Origin: Photorhabdus noenieputensis
GTDB taxonomy: Bacteria > Pseudomonadota > Gammaproteobacteria > Enterobacterales > Enterobacteriaceae
Length of the DNA: 64,000 nt
Assembly: GCF_018448935.1 (NCBI RefSeq)
Contig: NZ_RCWC01000012.1
Location: 62,001-126,000, forward strand
Direction of reading: 5' to 3'
Positions 52,441-61,600 of the stretch are shown one piece after another. The notes below the pieces were generated by a model, which saw nothing but the letters and a program-made list of their open reading frames with translations, made no database searches and had not been told where the DNA came from. A program made the position numbers and the translations under genes. The first letter of the stretch is position 1. Each line of letters begins with the position of its first letter.

Positions 52441-53163
52441 TTACTTTTCCGGATTTAAGCGTGCCCGCAAGCGTTTAATCGCCTGGCTGTGTAGCTGACT
52501 TATACGGGACTCCCCGACTTCAAGTACTGCGCCAATCTCTTTCAGATTAAGTTCTTCCTGATAATACAGCGTCAGAACCATTTTTTCTCGTTCAGGTAAC
52601 GAATCGATAGCCTCAATTACCCGTTGACGAACGTCACTCTCCAGCAATTGTTGTAAGGGATTAGTTTCATGCCCCTCTTCAATGACAGGTTCACAGCTTT
52701 CACCATGAATTTCATGCCATTCGTCATACGAAAACAACTGACTGTTATTCGTATCTAACAGTATCTGCCGATATTCTACCAGATCAATCTTTAATTCTTT
52801 AGCAACTTCCTGCTCACTGGCTGGACGGCCTAAGTCTTGCTCAAGTTTACGGATGATTTGCGTCACTTCGCGCGCATTACGGCGCACGCTACGCGGAGCC
52901 CAATCGCGGCTCCTTAACTCATCCAACATTGCACCTCTGATGCGTTGTACCGCATAAGTGGTAAACGCGGTTCCTTGTAAGGAATCAAAACGTTCCACCG
53001 CATTTAGTAAGCCGATTCCCCCGGCCTGAAGTAGATCATCCAGCTCCACACACGCGGGTAACCTAACTTGTAGCCTTAACGCTTCATGGCGAACTAATGG
53101 TACGTAGCGCTTCCAGAGGCTGTTTTTGTCCATCACGCCTTCGGCGGTATACAAATCGCTCAC
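52441..53163 (-). CDS. fliA: Flagellar sigma factor FliA (sigma-28)
   Basis: A 240-residue sigma-28 factor matching E. coli FliA (239): LYTAEGVMDKNSLWKRYVP, then region 2 (LPACVELDDLLQAGGIGLLNAVERF, FTTYAVQRIRGAMLDELRSRDW), region 3, and region 4 (LPEREKMVLTLYYQEELNLKEIG, GESRISQLHSQAIKRL). The GTG at 53163 gives MSDLYTAEG and is preceded by AAGGTG; another in-frame GTG lies at 53175. It directs transcription of fliC and fliD from the two promoters at 54.56-54.72 kb. Confidence 0.95.
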   Translation of the reverse strand: MSDLYTAEGVMDKNSLWKRYVPLVRHEALRLQVRLPACVELDDLLQAGGIGLLNAVERFDSLQGTAFTTYAVQRIRGAMLDELRSRDWAPRSVRRNAREVTQIIRKLEQDLGRPASEQEVAKELKIDLVEYRQILLDTNNSQLFSYDEWHEIHGESCEPVIEEGHETNPLQQLLESDVRQRVIEAIDSLPEREKMVLTLYYQEELNLKEIGAVLEVGESRISQLHSQAIKRLRARLNPEK

Positions 53164-53324
53164 AACAACAGACACCTTTGGAAAAAGAGACTAACCATCA
53201 TTATCCAATCCCCTAACAAGGGCAATCGTTTGAACAATGTAGTAAAAACACTTCTTTTTCACCTATGCGAAATTTATTGTCTGCCTAATAGTATCACAAA
53301 TTTTAGGCTGTTCCTGATAAACTC

Positions 53325-53355
53325 CTAAAAAAGAAGGACCGGCGAGCCGATCCTT
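53325..53355 (-). terminator. Rho-independent terminator of fliC
   Basis: On the minus strand AAGGATCGG, loop CTCG, CCGGTCCTT forms a 9-bp stem followed by a run of T's, 55 bp after the fliC stop. Confidence 0.88.
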
Positions 53356-53410
53356 GATTTTATTTGGATTTTTATGTGAATCAGGTTCACATATTGCCCT
53401 AGCTGAGCGA

Positions 53411-54481
53411 TTAACGCAGCAGAGACATTACATTCTGAGGCACTTGGTTAGCCTGAGCCAGAACCGCAGTACCCGCTTGTTGCAGAATTTGACCACGGCT
53501 CATGTTAGACACTTCGGTCGCGTAGTCAGCATCTTCGATACGGCTACGAGCTGCGCTCAGGTTGTTAACGGTGTTGTTCAGGTTGTTAACGGTAGATTCC
53601 AGACGGTTTTGGATCGCACCCAAAGAACTGCGCAGGCTGTCAACTTTTGCCAGAGCTTTGTCTAAAGCATCCGTAGGCTTTTCTGATGCTTTGGCAGTAA
53701 TCTCATCGGTTGCTTTCAACTTACCATCAGCTTTGTTAATTTCTGCGCTGAAATATTTTACTTTGCCATCTGTATCGTCAGTACCTTTGACAACATATTT
53801 ACCAGGCTCAACTTCACCTTTTTCATTAACAGCTTTATAGAATTCTACATTTTTCAGGTCCTTAACTTTAGCGTCGGCAGTGTGATCGATAGCTTTCTTC
53901 CCACCTGCACCATCGTCAACCTCTGTAATTTTATCACCGTGCGGAACTCCCGTAGAAACTGTGAATGTCTTCAGGTCCAGAGTTCCGCTGTCAATTTTTT
54001 CCAGATTAATTTTGATAACTTCGTTATCGTTAGCACCAACCTGAATGGTCATTTCGTTCTTTTCACTTAGAACATGAACACCGTTAAATTGAGTCTGTTG
54101 AGAAATACGATCAATTTCCTTTAAACGTTCAGTAACTTCTTCCTGGATAGATTTGGTATCACTATCAGAGTTGGTTCCGTTTTTCGCCTGAACAGCCAGT
54201 TCACGAATACGTTGTAAGTTGGTGTTAATTTCGTTCAGCGCACCTTCGGTAGTCTGTGCAATAGAGATACCGTCGTTAGCGTTACGTGCTGCCTGAGTCA
54301 GACCTCTAACATTTGCAGTGAAACGGTTAGCGATCGCTTGACCAGCCGCATCATCCTTCGCGCTGTTGATACGCAGACCAGAAGACAGACGCTCAATAGC
54401 GCTACCCAAAGTACCCTGGGATCTATTCAGGTTATTCTGAGTCAGCTGGGAGAGGATGTTAGTTCCGATGACTTGTGCCAT
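53411..54481 (-). CDS. fliC: Flagellin FliC
   Basis: A 356-residue flagellin. The conserved N-terminal D0/D1 region covers about 1-170 ([60 protein letters not shown]). A short variable centre covers about 175-280 and the conserved C-terminus about 285-356 ([36 protein letters not shown], ending [11 protein letters not shown]). The central part is much shorter than in 498-residue E. coli K-12 FliC, so outer domains are reduced. Transcribed from the sigma-28 promoter at 54559-54585. Confidence 0.96.
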   Translation of the reverse strand: MAQVIGTNILSQLTQNNLNRSQGTLGSAIERLSSGLRINSAKDDAAGQAIANRFTANVRGLTQAARNANDGISIAQTTEGALNEINTNLQRIRELAVQAKNGTNSDSDTKSIQEEVTERLKEIDRISQQTQFNGVHVLSEKNEMTIQVGANDNEVIKINLEKIDSGTLDLKTFTVSTGVPHGDKITEVDDGAGGKKAIDHTADAKVKDLKNVEFYKAVNEKGEVEPGKYVVKGTDDTDGKVKYFSAEINKADGKLKATDEITAKASEKPTDALDKALAKVDSLRSSLGAIQNRLESTVNNLNNTVNNLSAARSRIEDADYATEVSNMSRGQILQQAGTAVLAQANQVPQNVMSLLR

Positions 54482-54558
54482 AGTTAGAGTTCCTTTTTAA
54501 AATCAAGTCGATATATAAGTTTGGGTTTTACCCACGGTGTTCATCACCGCCAACAGTT

Positions 54559-54585
54559 TTATCGGCGTTCCTCAAAGAACCTTTA
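54559..54585 (-). promoter_or_regulatory. Sigma-28 promoter of fliC
   Basis: On the minus strand TAAA, exactly 15 bp, GCCGATAA: a perfect match to the FliA consensus, 77 bp before the fliC ATG. Confidence 0.95.
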
Positions 54586-54691
54586 ATTTTTCTTGAAAAA
54601 ACTTTTTCTTTTTTATCACGTTGCCCTGATAAGCCAAACAGCGTCGGTTCTTCACGACTATTCCTACCATAGAAAAATTATTTTTATTAGT

Positions 54692-54718
54692 AAACTTTTC
54701 CAAAAACTTACCGATAAC
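54692..54718 (+). promoter_or_regulatory. Sigma-28 promoter of fliDST
   Basis: TAAA, 15 bp, ACCGATAA: one mismatch to the FliA consensus, 37 bp before the fliD ATG and divergent from the fliC promoter. Confidence 0.92.
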
Positions 54719-54755
54719 CGGTTCAATAAAGCTTTACTAATAAAGGAGTCAATAA

Positions 54756-56180
54756 ATGGCTAGTATTTCTTCATTAGGTGCCGGGTCGGGGATGGATCTT
54801 GGCTCTATATTGGATAAACTTCAGGCAGCAGAACAAAAACGTTTAGTACCGCTGACACAGCAACAAACCAGTTATAAAGGTAAGCTAACCGCTTTTGGTA
54901 CATTAAAAGGCAGTTTAGAAAAACTGGAAACCGCATCTGAGTCACTGAAAAAGTTCGATAAACTTAAAACAACTACTGCCAGCGAAAAACATGATGCATT
55001 CGTTGCCAGTACTGATTCTAAAGCCAGCCCAGGTAACTACAGTATTAAAGTTAAACAATTGGCACAGGCACAATCATTACAGACAGAAAAAGTCCGTAAT
55101 ATCAAAGAGCATATGGGTGAATCTTTGGGTGAAGGTAAAACCCGGACAATTACCATTACTCAGCCTGGCGAAAAAAAGCCGATGAAAATCGAGCTGACAG
55201 ACGAACAAACATCCATCATTGAGATCCGTGATGCGATTAATAAACAGGAAGGTAATGTCAACGCCAGTCTTATTAAGGCCAAAGATGGCGAAAACTATTT
55301 AGTGCTGACAGCTAAAAAAGCGGGCACTGAATCGGTGATGACCATCACTGTTGAAGGCGATAACAAACTTAGCGAATTACTAAACTACACTCCGGGTACA
55401 AAGGGTAAACTCACTCAAACGGTTGAAGCGCAAAATGCGAAATTGACCATCAACAACATCGAAATTGAACGTCAAACAAACCATATTACCGATGCACCCG
55501 AAGGCGTTAAGCTGGATCTGAAAAAAACGACCGAGGATAAAGATAAACCAGGGGAACATAAGCCAGAAATACTGGTTATATCCCGTGATATTGAGCCGAT
55601 GAAAGAGGCGATTAAAAATTGGGTTGATGCTTATAATGAATTACAAACGACATTTGATTCATTGACCAAATTTAAGCCAGTAAAACAGGGTGAAGAACCG
55701 TCGAAAGATAATGGCGCTTTATTAGGTGACAGCACATTACGCGGAATACAGAATCAACTAAGAGGCCAGATTTTCAGCTCTCAGGCGGCTAATGATATTC
55801 CAACCCTGAATAAGCTGGGCATTAAACAAAAGCCTGACGGTAAGCTGGAAATTGATAACGAAAAACTGGAAAAAAATCTAAAAGAAAAGCCGGCTAATGT
55901 GAAAGCGTTCTTTATGGGTGACGGTAAAAAAACGGGTTTTGCCACCCAGACACATAAGCTATTAAAAGACGCACTGGATAGTCATGAAGGTACTTTAGTT
56001 ACCGCGACTAATGGCATTAACAAGCGTCTAAAAAACCTTGATCAACAAGTAGACAGGACGAAACAGAATATTAACGAAACAATTGAACGTTATAAACGCC
56101 AATTTTCACAACTGGATAAAATGGTCTCTTCTTTGGGAAAAACCGGTAACTTCCTCTCACAATTACAGAAAATGAGATAA
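54756..56180 (+). CDS. fliD: Flagellar filament cap protein FliD (HAP2)
   Basis: A 474-residue capping protein (468 in E. coli). The N-terminal helix region (MASISSLGAGSGMDLGSILD, QQTSYKGKLTAFGTLKGSLE), central domains with KLTINNIEIERQTN, and a C-terminal coiled coil (LKNLDQQVDRTKQNINETIERYKRQF in part) are all present. It forms the pentameric tip cap that guides flagellin assembly. AAGGAG precedes the ATG. First gene of fliDST. Confidence 0.94.
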   Translation: MASISSLGAGSGMDLGSILDKLQAAEQKRLVPLTQQQTSYKGKLTAFGTLKGSLEKLETASESLKKFDKLKTTTASEKHDAFVASTDSKASPGNYSIKVKQLAQAQSLQTEKVRNIKEHMGESLGEGKTRTITITQPGEKKPMKIELTDEQTSIIEIRDAINKQEGNVNASLIKAKDGENYLVLTAKKAGTESVMTITVEGDNKLSELLNYTPGTKGKLTQTVEAQNAKLTINNIEIERQTNHITDAPEGVKLDLKKTTEDKDKPGEHKPEILVISRDIEPMKEAIKNWVDAYNELQTTFDSLTKFKPVKQGEEPSKDNGALLGDSTLRGIQNQLRGQIFSSQAANDIPTLNKLGIKQKPDGKLEIDNEKLEKNLKEKPANVKAFFMGDGKKTGFATQTHKLLKDALDSHEGTLVTATNGINKRLKNLDQQVDRTKQNINETIERYKRQFSQLDKMVSSLGKTGNFLSQLQKMR

Positions 56181-56192
56181 TTAAAGGAAATT

Positions 56193-56603
56193 ATGTATCA
56201 ACGTTCGGCAAGTCAATTATATGCCCAGATAGATATGGAGAGCGAAATTATGAACGCCTCCCCCTATCAGTTGATTCAGATTTTGTTCAACGGGGCGCTT
56301 AGCGCCCTGCGTCGAGCAATTATTCTGATGGAACAAGGTAATATCGCGGAAAAAGGCGCAGCTATTTCCAAAGCGATCAATATCATCGATAATGGCCTCA
56401 AACAAGGGTTAGATAATGAAAAAGGTGGAGAGCTGGCGCACAATCTCGCCTCCCTTTATGACTATATGACCCAACGTTTACTCCACGCTAATTTACGCAA
56501 TGATGAGCCAGCCATTACCGAAGTAATAAAGTTACTCACCGAGATTTCAGACGCTTGGCGGCAAATTGGCCCTCATTACAACGCCAGTCAGGATATTGTT
56601 TAA
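56193..56603 (+). CDS. fliS: Flagellin export chaperone FliS
   Basis: A 136-residue helical chaperone matching FliS (SQLYAQIDMESEIMNASPYQLIQILFNGAL in part, KAINIIDNGLKQGLDNEKGG, LYDYMTQRLLHANLRND). It binds the flagellin C-terminus to prevent premature polymerisation. AAAGGAAATT precedes the ATG, 12 bp after fliD. Confidence 0.94.
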   Translation: MYQRSASQLYAQIDMESEIMNASPYQLIQILFNGALSALRRAIILMEQGNIAEKGAAISKAINIIDNGLKQGLDNEKGGELAHNLASLYDYMTQRLLHANLRNDEPAITEVIKLLTEISDAWRQIGPHYNASQDIV

Positions 56604-56980
56604 TGGATAATAAAATGGATCTTTTGTCAGCTTACCAACAGATCCTAAGTTTAAGTGAGCAAATGCTTAATTTAGCTAAAAATGAAAAATGGGATGAACT
56701 TGTTGATATGGAAATCACCTACCTTAAAGCAGTAGAAGTGATCAGCCACTCTTCAATATCATCGACGACTTCTCTTTCGTTACAGCAAAAAATGACCAAC
56801 ATTTTGCAGACAATTTTAGATAATGAAAATGAGATTAAAAAACTACTACAGAAAAGACTTGATGAATTAAGTAAACTCATCAAACAAACAAGCCAACAGC
56901 AATTATTAAATGATAGCTACGGCCAATTCCCTGTTGAACCCTATCATAATACCCTTATGAACTCTACGGAACAAAAGTAA
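56603..56980 (+). CDS. fliT: Flagellar export chaperone FliT
   Basis: A protein of about 125 residues, mostly helical (MDLLSAYQQILSLSEQMLNLA, KWDELVDMEITYLKAVE, NENEIKKLLQKRLDELSKLI), matching FliT, the FliD chaperone and FlhDC modulator. Its ATG overlaps the fliS stop by one base (TAATG), indicating translational coupling; a longer frame from 56555 runs inside fliS and is not used. Confidence 0.9.
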   Translation: MDNKMDLLSAYQQILSLSEQMLNLAKNEKWDELVDMEITYLKAVEVISHSSISSTTSLSLQQKMTNILQTILDNENEIKKLLQKRLDELSKLIKQTSQQQLLNDSYGQFPVEPYHNTLMNSTEQK

Positions 56981-56992
56981 TTGAGAAATAAA

Positions 56993-57012
56993 GGTGATGT
57001 ACTCTCATCACC
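56993..57012 (+). terminator. Hairpin after fliT
   Basis: GGTGATG, loop TACTCT, CATCACC: a perfect 7-bp stem 12 bp after the fliT stop, followed by ATTATTT. Confidence 0.65.
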
Positions 57013-57174
57013 ATTATTTACCCGTTTTGTGAGCTTGGTTTAGGATGTCTTTAAGACCTTGTAGTATTCCGGTCTACAAATCAGGATTATCCTTCATCTT
57101 CATATTCTATCCCCATCGCAACCAATAGGTATTAGTGAGCTGTTATATGTAGCTCTGTGATTTAAGTTGATTGT

Positions 57175-57208
57175 GAAAAATAAAAAGACCACGCCGGAGC
57201 ACGGCCTT
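57175..57208 (-). terminator. Terminator of the Tad2-like gene
   Basis: On the minus strand AAGGCCGTGC, loop TCCG, GCGTGGTCTT pairs over 10 positions with G-U pairs, then a T-rich run. It begins 32 bp after the stop. Confidence 0.82.
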
Positions 57209-57240
57209 GAATTTAGGGTGTAGATTTGAATTATTTATTC

Positions 57241-58071
57241 TTATACATCACTCCAACTTAAGTAAAAACGCTTAGTTACACCTGTTTTCTTTATAATTCC
57301 GCCTAGTTTTTCAGTATCCACTTTATGTGGATTATTGGGCGGGTCATTGTTATATAAAACACCGGATGTAGAATTTGTTATATCTGCACTCCATTCTGGG
57401 CTTGTTCCAAGATTATAGGTTATATTGTCAACTTTGACATAAAGATTTTTCTTAAATAATTCTTTCACCTTTTGAGAATTAACTTCATCAAAGGATACAG
57501 AAAAATGAATATAACCTGGATTTTCAACAGTATGGAATATTAAAATGTTTTTAATATCTGTCTTATTTTGGGTAATAGTTAAAGTCCCTATAGGAGCGGC
57601 ATCAGAGTCACTTATTTTATTTTCACTCAAATATCCATAATATCCAGCTTTTTCGCCAAACTCTGATTTAAGATCGAAAACCAACATATAATCTGACTCT
57701 GGTTCAGGCTTTACCTTATCTTCAAAAAAACTCCAATCACAAGCCATCATATCTTCTTGTGTTGGCTGCCACGGTACAAAATTACCATGCTCGTTACGCA
57801 GATCAATATGCGTCAAATAATCATATTTAGTGCCAACGGCGACACCATCAACAGCGTAAGCACTACCTTCTTCTACTGTTAAATCATTCACACGAGGAGT
57901 AATAGCCAAATACATCTTTTTATCACTCCAAACAGAACGAGTGACAAGTTTACGTAGCTTTAATTGAATCAGAGCCCAAGAAAAAGAACCAACCGGAGCA
58001 ACAACACTATGGCATTCATATTGCTTAGGATCAAACGGACATTCATTTTCAGGCTTAATAACCTCAGACAT
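57241..58071 (-). CDS. Tad2/DUF2829-like domain protein with an unknown C-terminal domain
   Basis: A 276-residue protein. Residues about 29-117 match the DUF2829 family, which includes the Thoeris anti-defence protein Tad2: FSWALIQLKLRKLVTRSVW, KKMYLAITP, DYLTHIDLRNEHGNFVPWQ and TQEDMMACDW. Known Tad2 proteins are small stand-alone phage proteins that sequester glycocyclic-ADP-ribose signals. Here about 155 further residues follow, beta-rich and unrecognised (GTLTITQNKTD, GYIHFSVSFDEV, TKRFYLSWSDV). No signal peptide. It sits alone between fliT and an NRPS with its own terminator. The domain match is from memory; function is inferred only. Confidence 0.78.
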   Translation of the reverse strand: MSEVIKPENECPFDPKQYECHSVVAPVGSFSWALIQLKLRKLVTRSVWSDKKMYLAITPRVNDLTVEEGSAYAVDGVAVGTKYDYLTHIDLRNEHGNFVPWQPTQEDMMACDWSFFEDKVKPEPESDYMLVFDLKSEFGEKAGYYGYLSENKISDSDAAPIGTLTITQNKTDIKNILIFHTVENPGYIHFSVSFDEVNSQKVKELFKKNLYVKVDNITYNLGTSPEWSADITNSTSGVLYNNDPPNNPHKVDTEKLGGIIKKTGVTKRFYLSWSDV

Positions 58072-58661
58072 ATTATTTCCTTATATCTATAAATAATTAA
58101 AAATCAAACCACATGATTTGACTTTTAATCTATTATTAAACATTCAGTAAATTTTTATGAATTAATACAACCGACATAAAACTAAGATTCAATTATAACA
58201 GGACACACCTCTCATTCTCCTTATCGTTTTTTGATACTTATCAATAAGTTAAAGTTAATCTCAGAAATTAGAGTTGAAAGTTATTATTCGAAACCGTGAT
58301 ACCTTAAATATTTTATTGACAATGAGTTTTACAACATTTAATTAAATCGCTAACTATAACAAGCATTCAACTTATTGAAAGGTCACTGTGCTATATCGGT
58401 TAATGGCAATTAGCGATTAACATTTAGATTTGAAGGTGACTTTCCGACAAACAAAAGTAATAGCTCAAAACGCGCGATCGCTGTCAATCTCATTGGCGTT
58501 ACAAAGATATAAAGTATGCGTAAGATCACACTATTTTTAAATCAGGAATGAGGTGCGAAATGACGGATAGATAAAAAATCCTGGTGATTAAACTGCGTGC
58601 TGTTTTTCATTCTCAATCGAGAATGCAAATAATTATGTTGCACTTACTATGCGAAATCGCC
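58072..58661. other. Non-coding region between the NRPS and Tad2-like genes
   Basis: About 590 bp without a credible gene. It contains the promoter of the Tad2-like gene and, near the NRPS end, a hairpin CATTCTC-AATC-GAGAATG (58608-58625) 37 bp after the NRPS stop, without a U-tract on the minus strand. Confidence 0.5.
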
Positions 58662-61600
58662 TTAAATTATCAAACCTCCTTTATTCTTTTTATTTCTTAA
58701 AAATATTTTCGGTATTTTATCCTCGGTTTTTTCTCTGTTTTGAAGCATTTTAGCAATTCCAAATACATTGCGTCCAAGGAAAATATCAGACAACTCGACA
58801 GCCATATTCAAAGAATCGTTCATAGCTGCAACTAATCTGACAGCTAATATAGAATTACCCCCCAATTGAAAAAAATCATCAAATATCCCCACACGCTCTA
58901 ACTTTAAATGTTGACTCAATAACTGGCATATTTTCACCTCCAGAATATTACTTGGTGCCACGTAACTACATTCGTCATTGCGATCTGGCTCTGGTAACAA
59001 AGAATAGTTTACTTTTCCATTGATAGTAAGTGGTATGAAATCAAGAAAGGTATATGTGGTTGGTACCATATACTCTGGTAAAGTATAAGATAATTTTTCT
59101 TTAATTTTTATTTTACTCCAAACATAAACGTTAGAACATACTAAATAGGCAGATAAATACTTATTATCGCCTTCTCCTCTAACAACAACAACACTTTGTA
59201 AAACCCCTTCTAATGCTGTTATCACAGTTTCAATTTCTTTTAGTTCAATACGAAAACCTCTTAACTGTATTTGCCGATCGTTACGACCAAGGTACTCAAT
59301 ATTTCCATCATTCAAATAACAAGCTATATCACCTGTGCGATACATTATCTCATCAGTCGATGAAAATGGATTACGTATAAATCTTTCTTGTGTTAATTCT
59401 GGCCTATTTAAATATCCACGAGCTACTCCAGGCCCAGCGATATATATCTCTCCTTTCACACCGATTGGAACAGGTCTAAGGTAAGTATCCAATATATAAA
59501 TACGTAGATCTTTCAAACGTTTCCCTATTAATTTACAAGAAGATTTTATATCGGACATCTGAATAATATGATAAGTTGCATGCACAGTAATTTCAGTAAT
59601 TCCATACATATTGACGAATTGTGTTTTAGGCGAAGAAGGTTCAAAATACCACCCAGAAAGTATTGATAGAGATAATTCTTCTCCACCAAAAATAACATAT
59701 CTTAAATCATTCGGTAATCTTCTTTTTCCCTGCTCATCAATAAAAAGCTCAAAAGCACTAGGCGTTTGATTTAAAATAGTAATTCTCTTTCTACAAACCA
59801 ACTCATAAAATTCCTTCGTGTCTTTAACCGACTGTTCTGGAACAATAATCAGCTTTCCTCCGTAAAGCAAAGCCCCCCATATTTCCCAAACAGAGAAATC
59901 AAATGCATAGGAATGAAAAAGGCACCATATATCCTTTTCGTTAAATTTATAAATAGAGTAAGTTGACTGAAACAATCTCACTACCTGAACATGCTCGACC
60001 ATCACTCCTTTGGGCTTGCCTGTTGAGCCGGAGGTATAGATAACATAAGCTAAGTGCTTTTCACATACTCTTGTTACATTAGGATCCGGATTATCTTCAC
60101 TAAAATTATCCCACTTATCTTGCCATGTGCAAAGTTCCAGTTCTGGCAACTTGTTAGGCTTATACCCATCCAACCGCCGGTGACCCTCTTCATCAGTAAG
60201 CAACAGTATTGGCGAAGCATCCTCCAGCTGTTGAAACAGACGCTGTGCCGGACTACCAGGATCTAGAGGCAAATAGGCACCACCTGCTTTCAGAACAGCC
60301 AACAAACAAATAACCATTGCTGGGCTACGTTTGACACAAAGGGCAACCAGAGAATCAGGTATAATACCCATCTCAATAAGACAATGAGCCAGTTGGTTAG
60401 ACTGACGATTTAAAGTGTCATAGGTGAGTTCCGTCTCATTATAGACAAGTGCTATTGCATCAGGGTGACGTATCACCTGATCTTCAAATAATTGGTGCAG
60501 ACAGAGATTATTTGGATAACATTTTTCTGTTTGATTCCACGTTTCCAGTAAAAGTTTTCGCTCCTCTTCCCCAATCATATTATATGTAAAAACAGGGAGG
60601 TAGATACCTTCTACCATAGATTGCAATATACTTAACAGATATATGCGAAATCTCTCGATTGTATCAACATCAAAAACCGCACAAGCATATCGAATTTGCC
60701 CAGTAATTATTCCATGTTCATTCTCACTGAAAATAAACTCTAAGTCTGTTTTCACTCTATTTAAAAAAATTTCTTTCGTATGTATCCTAAATCCAGGAAA
60801 TTCGTGTTTAACATTCTCTTCCCATGAAAACATAACTTGATATAAAGGCGTATAAGCCATACTACGCGGCGGGTTAACAATTTCCACAATCTTCTCAAAC
60901 GGTAACTCTTGGTGATCCTGCGCTTCAAGTACAGTCTGTTTCACACGAGCAAGCAATGTTGCTCCATCAGGCCCATCCGAGAGATCAATCCGCAATACTA
61001 ACGTATTAACAAAAAAACCAATTAACGACTCCAATTCATACCTACCACGATTAGCAACTGGAATTGCAACAATGACATCATCCAAACCCGACAAACGGGC
61101 AAGAACAATCACTATGGCCGAAAGCAAAGTAGTGGATAATGTTGTCTCATGGCGTTGACTTAATTGTTTTAATTGCAAAGAAAGTAATGACCCAACTTCA
61201 ATAGGTAAAGCTGAACCCATAAAGTTCTGTTGTTTTGCCCTTGGCCTGTCAATCGGAAGTGGTAGCAATGGAGTAACCCCAGAAAGTTTTTCCTGCCAAT
61301 ACATTGCATGCATTTTAAGATATTCATCGGTTAACCACAGTGATTGCCAAAGTGCATAATCGATGTACTGAATATCTAATTCCGGCAACTGTGCCTCCAG
61401 ACTATTACATTCTGCTTGATATAATATATTAAGTTCATTTAACAGAATATTGACAGACCAACCATCGAATATAATATGATGAAAAGTTAATAGAAGATAA
61501 TTTTCTTCACTATCCACCCGATACAAATGTCCCCTAAACAATGGACCTTGGCCCATATCGAATAATTGACAAGCTTCAAACTGAAACAGTTTATTTAATC

